Shown in pieces: positions 55,720-64,000 of a stretch of 64,000 nucleotides of DNA (the first letter of the stretch is position 1; each line of letters opens with the position of its first letter). The stretch comes from Triplophysa rosa (lineage: Eukaryota; Chordata; Actinopteri; Cypriniformes; Nemacheilidae). Location of the stretch: the NCBI RefSeq assembly GCF_024868665.1, contig NC_079904.1, positions 19,740,996-19,804,995 on the forward strand, written 5' to 3'. The translations under genes were made by a program, and so were the position numbers. The notes under the pieces were generated by a model that worked only from the letters and a program-made list of their open reading frames with translations, was not told the origin of the DNA and did no database searches.

Positions 55720-56560
55720 GGAAGCCCCGCCCACACTCCCGCCACAGAGGGTGAGCTATATCGGGCCTCTGAGATAATGGACTGGACTAATGAAGGTTTT
55801 TTGGCTGCTCCCTTACCTATTGGTCCCGTCCAGCTCTGCTTCGTCTTCCAAGTCTCCGCTGGTCCCACTCAGCTCTCCTTTGTCTTCCAATTCTCCACTG
55901 GTCCCGCCCAGCTCTCCTTTGTCTCCCGAGTCTCCAGCCTCCCACCCCCGCCTCCTCTGTCTCTGCCAGCCAGTCTAAAAGCCCTGGGTCCGTTGGCATC
56001 TGGAGACACCTCAGCTCACCCTCTGCACGCCAGCACCGTTGGGTTGGAATGGCTTCCGGATCTCCAGCCGCCAGCTACCTCGGGGGTTGAGTATCCCATG
56101 TCTCCACGTCCGAGACCCAGACTCCACCTCGGCCCTCCAACACATCGCCTACACCTTGGCTCCAAGCTCCTTCATCTCCACCGTGCCCTGTCATTCCACC
56201 AGCTCCACCAGGCTCCCTCGTCCCTCCGGCTCTGCTTTGGTCAGTTGTCGACCATCTCCCGCCTCGGGACTCCTATCCTCCAGCTGCACCTCATCACTCC
56301 GCCCCTAAATCTGTGTCAGGCTCCACCTGCCCTCCTCCCATCCTTGGTCGCTCTGGCTCCGCCGCGGTCTTCCGGGTCCCCGCCGCCGCCTTGGTCGCCT
56401 TAGCCGTCTGTTCCACTTCGACCCTCTGGATCCTCGCTGTCACCCTGGCTCACCATCTGTCAGTCTCCACCCTGGGCTCCTCCTCCACAGTCTCCGTCAG
56501 TTGGCCCCCTGTGTCACCAGCCCTTCCTCCGTCACCCTCTCTTGTCTCTGGTCTTCCATA
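55720..56560 (+). pseudogene. Proline/serine/leucine-rich region of the LTR element
   Basis: Continues the gag-like reading after the hAT insert (GSPAHTPATEGELY, then repeats of GPVQLCFVFQVSAGPTQL type at about 55818-55930). Open to about 56403 in one frame. Tandem SPLVPPSS-like units in another frame show repeat expansion of a 45-base unit. No catalytic motif; probably a low-complexity part of gag. Confidence 0.5.
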
Positions 56561-56720
56561 AGGCTCCTCCTGCTCCAGGCTCCACCCTGGCTTCATAGAC
56601 TGCTCCCTATCCCCTTTATCTGCCCCTCGTCTACCCCACGCCTGCCTCCTGAACCCCCTCCCTCCTCTGTTGGACTTTGTTCTACGACGGTAGGATGTGC
56701 CTATCCGGTAGGGGGCGAAC

Positions 56721-57008
56721 TGTAACATGTTTGTCTGTGTATTCATTGTGTTTTGACTTCTGTTTCAGTTTGACCTAGTTTCTGTATCTTTTATTGATCA
56801 TTGTGTTCACCTGTCGCCCCGATTAGCTCATTAGTACCCTTTGTTTACCATGTGTATTTAAACCCTGTGTTCTCGTCTGTTCTCTGTCCGGTATTATACT
56901 TATGTTAAAGTGATGTGTTTGATCCTGTGTTTTCTGTGGATTTACTATTAAAACCTGTTTTTTATACTCCTTTGTCATGTGCTTTTACATATATAGCATC
57001 CCATGACA
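56721..57008 (+). repeat. 3' LTR
   Basis: Partner of 53969-54257. Confidence 0.9.
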
Positions 57009-57149
57009 GTTTCTGGATGGATGTGTCTTTTGATTTGTTTAAAATTTGTTTAAAATTCATTAATTTATGTTCGAACTGAAGAAATTAAGTTTTACATTGC
57101 ACAAAGACATTGAAGCCTAGTTTTAGGACCCATAGGACCAATTTGGGAT

Positions 57150-57424
57150 TGTCACAGTTGCGTCTTGTTCGCTTTTGGTTTAGTTCTGTGTTCCTTTTTT
57201 GCCTGTGTTCATTTGTTTGTTTCCACAGTTGTTAATTAGTCCCGCACCTGTTTCCCTTGATTATGTTTCCCTGTGTTTTTAAGCCCTGCGTTCTCCTCAG
57301 TTCCTTGTCCTTTATTGTTTTTGTTTATAATTTCATGTGGTTCTGTTGCACTCCTGTGGATTTCTTAAACCCTTTTTGGAATTCTACTCCGTTGTCGTGT
57401 GGTTTATATACGACACACGTGACA
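57150..57424 (+). mobile_element. Candidate solo LTR
   Basis: 275 bases from TGTCACAGTTGCG to ACACGTGACA, with flanks GGGAT (57145-57149) and GGGGT (57425-57429), a 5-bp duplication with one mismatch. Composition and TG/CA ends resemble the other LTRs here. Orientation is assigned by similarity of layout only. Confidence 0.65.
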
Positions 57425-58361
57425 GGGGTCAATTTGTCATTATTTATACGATTATTACTGTAAGTACCCTCCTGCCAACTTGTCATGCAGAGAAAAAATA
57501 TTGTAATTCGCTGATGCATTATGGTAATATTTGTTAAAGTGTTAAAACTTAAAGTGTATCCGGAGAAATTACTCTGACTCAAACATTAAACATTAAAATG
57601 TTAATCAAAAATTGTATCACACTTAATACCTATTTTATACCTATTTTATTTAAGTGTTTGTCTTTTTGATATATAGCTGTGGAAAATTAAGAGACCACAG
57701 TTTTTGTTTTAAATAAGCATATCTAAATGTATTGTGGCTATTCCAGTCAAGTGTCGGTTGTATTTCAATAATAGTAAACAGTTGAACAAGAAGCGCTCTC
57801 AATGTTTTGACTGCTTTCCAGTATGAAAGCGGTAATGTTAGTTCGTGCATAATTTAGATTGCATTTTAGGAGACTATTAAATTAACTAGGATAATATTTA
57901 ATTACTCACAGTTGTTTGACAGGATAGTTACACTTTCGCTTACCCACAGCAGCATTACATACCCTACATTCCATCCATTTAAATAAGTCTCTCTGCCTTT
58001 GGTTCACATTGCCGTGACATAAGGCAGAAAGTAAACGCACGACACGCCTGAAAGAAATGACACGGGTTGAAGCATCATACGTTTTTCTAATGCACAGTAT
58101 ACGTTTTCAGAACGATTCAGTGTTAATAGGGCGAAGAGTGTTTTAAAAATGAAAACTCAGTATTCAAAGAAAAACATATATGGACAAAGTCTCAGCTACT
58201 AATTGTGTTGCGGAATGTGACAATGTGACATGCTTCATTAGATTAGAATTACTTGGCACTGACGTGGAGCCTTTTTCTTTCTGGGCATAGCAGCGAACCC
58301 TCAGGGTCCTCTAGGCCCTCTGTGATGACCTTAATTATCGTAAAAATATATATTTAAAAAC
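57425..58361. other. AT-rich spacer
   Basis: No gene or repeat recognised. Confidence 0.45.
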
Positions 58362-58493
58362 TCATCAAATTGTTAGTTATTTAAGATTTATTAGGCCGCT
58401 GTGCCTCAATTCATTCTGGTTGCTGATGTGCACACATGTGTATGTTGCTTAGCTTTATTTGAGACAAGTGATTTTGACAGTGGTCAGTCTTAA
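58362..58493 (+). repeat. Inverted repeat, left arm
   Basis: About 132 bases matching the reverse complement of 60230-60360 at roughly 85% by eye. Shared blocks: GTGCCTCAATTCATTCTGGT and TTGACAGTGGTCAGTCTTAA. Confidence 0.85.
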
Positions 58494-60229
58494 ATTTACC
58501 TGAGATTATTGTACATATTTGCTGTTATTGTGCATAACAGTGACATTTTTTCAGATAAATGGTAAATTTTCTACGGTCAGTTCCAAACGTTTAGTTCACT
58601 GTACCAGTTTAATATTAAGATGTATTATAATCATAATTTGTTCGCTGGTGAATCTCTCTTTACTGTCTGCTAGTGTAGTCACCGATTTTCTTTGCTGATA
58701 GTGCTCTCATGAGGTGTCACTTTTTAAACACATTCTTCCCTTTCAACTTAACCCTCAAGTGGTGTTATTTAAAACTACACTAATCTGCTATTGGTGTACA
58801 AATTTGGGCACTTTGTAATATTTTACATAAATGTCATAAAACTATATTTTCTTTTTTTTAATAAATGTAAAATCTTTCAAGTTATGCATTTATTTGGTGA
58901 CGTTTATGTATTTTTTTTACCTCAATTACTACATTTATTTGAATATATAATTAGCAGTTTTTATGTTTTTCACCCAACATTCACATGAAAACATGATTTT
59001 CATTAAAAACTTCATTCCACTGATTAAAACACAGTAAAAAAATAATAATAACGACGCTTCTGTTTTTTGTAACATCTTAGGGACTTAAAATAGCAATTAT
59101 ATGAATTATCAATGTAAATATAAAATAAGCATTTTTACACCCGCCCTACTCTGCCACTTGTTGACAAACGTTGTAAATCATCATCAGTTATTCGGTTGTC
59201 TCCAACCCACATTTTTATTCACATGCATTTCGCTAAAATGTAAAAAGAGTCTACACAACAAACAAAGTACAAATATATGATATTTACAGACTATGATTGT
59301 GAATGAACGAATAATATTAAATTAATAGTTTGTGAAGTACTTATAATTTACAAAATTTGTAAATGTAAAAGTTGTTTCAGTACATATAAAGTACATAGCA
59401 TAGGTACATATAAAATAAACTTGTTGTAATTGATGTAAATTTCTGTTAAAATATGTTGTAGATTTTTAAAAAGTGCATGATCATATGAATCATATAAAGT
59501 TTAATTGCATATGTATACATTAACTAATTATCTGTTACTGTAAGCATTATATACTGTTTCATTGATCTGCCATCTGCAGGCTGCACAATCCATTTAAATT
59601 ATAAATATTCCCTCCTGTTTGCAAGTGGGTGGCTTTTGGAAGGAGGGATGATGTGACATTTTGAAAGTGAGAATAAGCATATAGGGGTGATTTCCCGGAC
59701 AGAGCTTCAGCCTAGTCCCAGACTAACTTAAATATAGTTATAGGTGTCTTGACCAGAAACAACTTGCATGACATTTTTTTTAAATATATAGGCCTATGTG
59801 TGATTGTTTTGTCTCAAGATCTAATCCAGTGCTTCCCAACCCTGGTCCTCAGGCCACCCTCCCAGAATGTTTTAGATGTCTCCCTATCAGTAGCGAACCA
59901 TTAACACACACTTACCACAGTACAGTAAGGTATTTTACCTTTCTGTGCTCTCCTAGAGAAGTGCGCTTACATCATATACACCATCAAACTTACCACATGA
60001 TACATTTACAATGCTACTCCAGACTTGAAATGCAACAAGCCGAACAGCACAGCAAGAGAGAGTTATTACCTAAAAAAAACATGCAATACAAATACAAATA
60101 CAAATCAATATTACACATATGCATTATGATCGGCGTGCCTTGTGTATGTGAACAGAATAATGGACCACATGACAGACACTGCCTCCCAGTCTGATCATAA
60201 AACAAACACAGACTAACGTACACAATACG
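58494..60229. other. AT-rich interior of the inverted repeat
   Basis: No transposase-like coding sequence. It contains, at about 59685-59790, a phrase (GATTTCCCGGACAGAGCTTC) seen in dispersed teleost repeats. At 59827-59915 it has a CAGTGCTTCCCAACCCTGGT segment like the end of a non-autonomous hAT. Confidence 0.4.
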
Positions 60230-60360
60230 TTAAGACTGACCACTGTCAAAATCACTCATCTCAAATAAAGCTAAGCAATAAACAACGGTGCACATCAGCA
60301 ACCAGAATGAATTGAGGCACGGCGGCATTATTTAATCATGAATAACTTACAATTTGATGA
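60230..60360 (-). repeat. Inverted repeat, right arm
   Basis: Partner of 58362-58493. Similarity ends sharply at both sides. Confidence 0.85.
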
Positions 60361-61020
60361 TCAAATTACTTGGTAACAAAGTATTCCTCCTGTTGTTTTG
60401 ATTGAACAACGTTTATCAACTTGTCTCTCTTTTTTCTGAGACCTGATACAAAGTTCATCCACATATTGTTTTGAATTTTCCACATTTCTTCATCTTCTTT
60501 TGACGTTTTATGATGGTTGGCAAACCAACTTCTGGTGCTTCTTCCACTTTAAGAGACTGCTGGTGAACAACCCCCCAAATGGTGGAAAGTTAGCAAAAAA
60601 CAAAACGCGCCCGTTTAAAAAGATGATATGATTTGGTCAGTTTTACTGTAATCTCTCTCATTAATTTACTATTGTACTGTCATCAGTATAGCCTCATTGA
60701 AGGCTCCCGACATAAGTACACGTTCGACTTCTTGCATCATGCGCAGGACATCACAGAACTGCGACTGCTCCGTGTTCTTGAATTACTCTTGTGACTCTTA
60801 GAAATCTCACATGGATAGTCTGCATCGATCCAGGAAGTCAAATATACAGATCTAATAGGGAAAATCGTCAGACTTTTATAAAAAATTATATTTTAAGTTT
60901 TTAAATGTTATTATGATGTTTAATTAACAAAGTTCGGGAGGAGACGGAGCATATAATCAGCCCGGCTGGTCTACCATCAGCAATCACCGCATCTACCCTA
61001 TCAGCTCAAGCAAGCACTCT
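60361..61020. other. Spacer before the retroelement ORF
   Basis: No ORF. Part of 60900-61020 may be the 5' repeat of the following element, but its partner would lie outside the window. Confidence 0.4.
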
Positions 61021-61028
61021 TATAAATA
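61021..61028 (+). promoter_or_regulatory. TATA box upstream of the retroelement ORF
   Basis: TATAAATA, 60 bases before the ATG at 61089, in an otherwise GC-balanced leader. Likely promoter of the element. Confidence 0.5.
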
Positions 61029-61088
61029 GGAAAACCATCTTACCTGCTTTATCTCTTAAGATTAAGCATCAACTCTCAGTTCGACGCT

Positions 61089-64000
61089 ATGTCCGAGACC
61101 CCCGTCATCGACGATGTATATGCCAGCAATCTTCCAGTGCCGCCGAGCGCGTCCCATCTTTCCAGCTCAGGTTCGGAATCTTTAATCGATTCCCCGGCTT
61201 CATCACGGGGCCGCCAGCTCCGCCGTTCTGCACCTCGAAAGGCTAAATCCAGAGGTGGCACTTCATCACCTGGCCCAAAGAGACATCCACCTCCTTCTCC
61301 GGCTTCTTCTTACACCTCTACTCACAACACGATCCCCGCCATCCAGAAATGGACTGTCCAGGGCCTACGACTGGCTCTTTCCAACGCGGACGTCCAATTC
61401 CACAGGCGGATGACCAAGGTGGAGCTTTACTGCCTCTACGCCTCTTCCCTGGCGGATACCGCCGCACCGAAGTCCGCTCCGCAAGAAACCACCAACAAGC
61501 CGGGCGCGGCTCGTGGTTCTCCTTATTCCCGGCCCGGGCAATCCATCTCCACAGCTCATCGTGGCCGCCCGCTGGCAAGCCGGCACAGCAGGATTTTGGT
61601 GAGCGCGGGTACCGCCACGGATTTCCCGGACGCCATGAATCCATCGATCGAGGGCTTCCAGCAACTCGTCCCTCTCACCGTAGGCCAGCTTCATCCTCCA
61701 GCCAACACCCTGCCAGCAGTCAACACCGCGGGGCATCTACGAAACATTAGCTTTCCAGCACCTGGTGCTCCGGTGCTTTCTCACCCATTCCCCGCCCCTG
61801 GCTCTTGGCCCACGGCACCTCCATCAACCACTAGCGCGAGGCTGCCTCAGCTAGCGATGCAGGCGCCGGTCCTCGGCCATTTCCCAGTCACCCCAGCAGC
61901 CGCTGCTAGCGCAAGCATGACTCCGCTAGCCGCTCAGGCGGCCGCCATCCCCCCCCTTTTCTCTTTTCCGCAGAACCGATCGAACTTCTCATTGGCCACG
62001 GCGACAGCAATGCCAGTACCGATCAACGCACCAGCCTTAGAACCGCCTCCAGTTTCGGGGAACATCAGATCTCAGATCTTGACAGGTGCGGACACAGACC
62101 TTTATTTTCTCCTCTCACCTTTATCACCCCTGTCAACCGAGCGACAGATCACTTACGGCGATCTATCGCTCACGTTTAAAAATCAGTCACCCAACCACAC
62201 CCGCACACTGTCCTTCCCCGAATTTACCGTCGCTTTTAAACGCTACATAGAGGTGATCTGCACTGCGTTCCCTCATAGGAGACGCGAGCTGAGCGATTAC
62301 CTCGCCATCGTGGCAGAGCTCGCTCTCTCCTATGGGGGCGCGCATTTCTATACATACCACAAACTTTTTTCTGCCAAATGTGCCATTCGTGTAGCTCAGT
62401 GGAACCAGTGCCCCTACTGGGGAGCACTGGACACTGAGCTTCATAACAGGGTTTTCCTGGGCGTTCGCAACATTTCCTGCGCGGTATGTCGCTCAGTAGC
62501 GCATTCCACAACCGATTGTCCCCTAGTCACTCCCTCTCTTCCCCCACGCCCAGATTCGCCTTCCAAATCCACTTCCTCTGTTCCGCGCCTGCCAAACCGC
62601 CGAGCTAACCAAACCCGTGGGCAACCCAGCAATTTGGAGGCATGCAGGAACTTCAATGTAGGAAGGTGCACCAGGCAGCGTTGTCGCTTCCTGCACGTGT
62701 GCTCGTTTTGCAGCGGTGCACATGCTCGAATTGTGTGCCCAATTTCTCAAGTTCAGAATAAAAATCTAAAAAATTACCTCTCGACTCCTGTGAATGTTTC
62801 TTGTTTGTCTTTCGAGTTGTCTTCGCACCCCGACATTCAGTTCACTGAATATCTTCTGACCGGTCTCACGAACGGCTTCGACCCCGGCGTTATCAGTCTT
62901 CCATCACACAGCTTAATATGCCCCAACCTCCAGTCTGCGCTCGCCGAACCGGAGTCAGTCGATCTCCTCATTAAAAAGGAGATCGACGCTAAATTCATTA
63001 TCGGCCACTTCGACGCCCCCCCTTTTACCGCGTTTCGCATTAGCCCCATTGGCGTAGCGACACGTAAATTCTCGGGCAAAAAGCGCCTCATATTCGATCT
63101 CTCGTCACCGCACGGCTCTGCCTTTCCAAGCATTAACAGCCTCATTCCGATCGAGGAATTTTCTCTGCACTATCATAACATCGATCAAGCCATCACTTTA
63201 ATTAAACATGCCGGTCGTGGCGCTTGGCTAGCCAAAGTCGACATAACATCTGCGTTTAAAGTCATGCCTATCCACCCAGATTTCTGGCACCTTTTCGGCA
63301 TCCGATGGCGTAATAAATTTTACTTTTCTGTCCGTCTCACTTTCGGATGCAGAAGCAGCCCAAAAATTTTCGACATGTTGTCAGAGGCAATTTGCTGGAT
63401 TCTCTCTAACAATTATGCAATTCCCTACCTCATCCACCTACTAGAAGATTTTTTAATCATCTCATCTCCCGATTCGCTTCCGGCTACGCATCTAGCAAAA
63501 GTCCAGCAGGTTTTCGGAAATCTCGGCGTTCCCCTCGCCCCAGACAAAACTTCAGGACCGAGCACGTCCAACGAATTTCTCGGAATTAAATTAGACTCGC
63601 TTAAATTCCAGGCTTATCTGCCAAAAGAGAAAATCGACAGAACGATCGTGATCGCTTCCGCCCTATTAGCTAATCCCCGCTGCTCCAAACGCGAGCTACT
63701 GTCTGTTCTCGGCCATCTGAATTTTGCGATGAGGATAATCCCTCAAAGCCGACCGTTCGTTTCACACCTCCTTTCTCTCGCGTCCTCCGCACACGCTCTA
63801 GAGGACACGTTATCCATATCCAGCCCCTGCCTTGACGAGCTGAGCTTATGGATAAAATTCCTCAGACAATGGAACGGCTTGTCATTTTTCTACAGTGACA
63901 TGGCCTCCTCCCCCGCCGATATTCACCTGTTCACAGACGCTGCCCCTTCCATCGGTTTCGGAGGCTTTTACCAAGGCCGTTGGTTTGCATCCACTTGGCC
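61089..64000 (+). CDS. DIRS/Ngaro-like gag plus reverse transcriptase polyprotein (partial)
   Basis: An open frame of 970 codons from ATG 61089 to the window edge with no stop. Residues 1-500 are serine/proline/alanine-rich and gag-like. A CCCH zinc finger (C519, C527, C532, H536) is followed at once by a knuckle-like C538-x2-C541-x3-H545-x4-C550. The reverse transcriptase follows: KRLIFDLSSPHGS (about 657-669), AKVDITSAFKVMPIHP with catalytic D718, FGCRSSPKIFDML, then LLEDFLIIS where E786-D787 stands for the usual DD. The thumb has LGVPLAPDKT and NEFLGIKLDSL. RNase H begins at HLFTDAAPSIGFGGF (D950). Style matches tyrosine-recombinase retrotransposons (Ngaro/DIRS); the recombinase itself would lie to the right. 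The intact frame suggests a young copy, though the Glu may lower or abolish polymerase activity. Confidence 0.85.
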   Translation, partial: MSETPVIDDVYASNLPVPPSASHLSSSGSESLIDSPASSRGRQLRRSAPRKAKSRGGTSSPGPKRHPPPSPASSYTSTHNTIPAIQKWTVQGLRLALSNADVQFHRRMTKVELYCLYASSLADTAAPKSAPQETTNKPGAARGSPYSRPGQSISTAHRGRPLASRHSRILVSAGTATDFPDAMNPSIEGFQQLVPLTVGQLHPPANTLPAVNTAGHLRNISFPAPGAPVLSHPFPAPGSWPTAPPSTTSARLPQLAMQAPVLGHFPVTPAAAASASMTPLAAQAAAIPPLFSFPQNRSNFSLATATAMPVPINAPALEPPPVSGNIRSQILTGADTDLYFLLSPLSPLSTERQITYGDLSLTFKNQSPNHTRTLSFPEFTVAFKRYIEVICTAFPHRRRELSDYLAIVAELALSYGGAHFYTYHKLFSAKCAIRVAQWNQCPYWGALDTELHNRVFLGVRNISCAVCRSVAHSTTDCPLVTPSLPPRPDSPSKSTSSVPRLPNRRANQTRGQPSNLEACRNFNVGRCTRQRCRFLHVCSFCSGAHARIVCPISQVQNKNLKNYLSTPVNVSCLSFELSSHPDIQFTEYLLTGLTNGFDPGVISLPSHSLICPNLQSALAEPESVDLLIKKEIDAKFIIGHFDAPPFTAFRISPIGVATRKFSGKKRLIFDLSSPHGSAFPSINSLIPIEEFSLHYHNIDQAITLIKHAGRGAWLAKVDITSAFKVMPIHPDFWHLFGIRWRNKFYFSVRLTFGCRSSPKIFDMLSEAICWILSNNYAIPYLIHLLEDFLIISSPDSLPATHLAKVQQVFGNLGVPLAPDKTSGPSTSNEFLGIKLDSLKFQAYLPKEKIDRTIVIASALLANPRCSKRELLSVLGHLNFAMRIIPQSRPFVSHLLSLASSAHALEDTLSISSPCLDELSLWIKFLRQWNGLSFFYSDMASSPADIHLFTDAAPSIGFGGFYQGRWFASTW

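Larger units (their letters stand above)
53969..57008 (+). mobile_element. LTR retrotransposon without pol (contains hAT insert)
   Basis: 5' LTR 53969-54257 and 3' LTR 56721-57008 are about 289 bases each, start TGTAACATG and end TGACA, with roughly one difference per dozen bases. GTAGGGGGCGAAC before the 3' LTR is the likely polypurine tract. The interior encodes gag-like sequence and a long proline-rich region but no protease, RT or integrase. Flanking bases (TTTAC, GTTTC) do not form a target duplication. A hAT element at 54808-55711 interrupts the interior. Structure is convincing; superfamily is not determinable without pol. Confidence 0.87.

Noticed and set aside
53969..57008. Target duplication for the pol-less LTR element
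   Set aside because: Flanking pentamers TTTAC and GTTTC do not match and no shifted boundary gives a convincing duplication.
61349..61750. 133-codon plus frame in the right-hand retroelement
   Set aside because: Shadow of the long gag-RT frame that starts at 61089; the many minus frames in 61076-63145 are shadows too.

Overview
The window is a transposon-dense stretch of a ray-finned fish genome. A cyprinid is the best guess, from the mix of element families rather than from any host gene. Nearly every protein-coding stretch belongs to a mobile element: L1-like, Tx1-like, esterase-type L2 and a second CR1/L2-superclade LINE, two DIRS copies plus another retroelement with a DIRS/Ngaro-like reverse transcriptase, several LTR elements and solo LTRs, a Gypsy pol remnant, a PIF/Harbinger transposase, and at least six hAT-type DNA elements. 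I found no complete host gene. One 29-nt stretch at 51950-51978 looks like a host microexon.

Layout. 1-1435: 5' half of an L1-like LINE (minus). 2294-7886: a DIRS element with inverted terminal repeats, an internal complementary region, gag, RNase H and tyrosine recombinase, but with the reverse transcriptase core deleted. 8470-9791: a short non-autonomous LTR element with a perfect target duplication. 9797-13440: a minisatellite, a tRNA-like fragment, a Gypsy pol remnant and AT-rich spacer. 13447-23330: one minus-strand L2 LINE cut into three blocks by an oppositely oriented L2 copy and by a hAT transposon whose 620-codon transposase is uninterrupted. 23330-28236: a LINE fragment, a non-autonomous hAT, an L2 3' fragment and a degenerate hAT-like coding piece. 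28237-33225: a decayed Harbinger transposase split by three insertions (solo LTR, hAT, hAT), with a further MITE inside the LTR. 33712-36670: a Tx1-type LINE (minus). 37370-40232: LINE copy A holding a solo LTR. 40541-48720: LINE copy B holding a palindromic MITE and a complete-length but frameshifted L2. 48885-50730: a second, degraded DIRS copy (minus). 50731-53968: spacer with a 164-bp GA tract and the candidate microexon. 53969-57008: an LTR element without pol, carrying a hAT insert. 57009-61020: AT-rich DNA with a solo LTR and a long inverted repeat. 61021-64000: the start of a retroelement whose gag-like and reverse transcriptase regions form one open frame that runs off the window.

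The main value of the window is its stratigraphy. Target-site duplications and reading-frame continuity across insertions allow the order of many insertions to be read directly. Two elements look young from coding integrity: the hAT at 17881-20622 and the retroelement entering at 61089. The non-autonomous hAT at 54808-55711 shares terminal bases with the intact hAT, so the two may form an autonomous/non-autonomous pair. Family names come from recognised motifs; no database search was possible.
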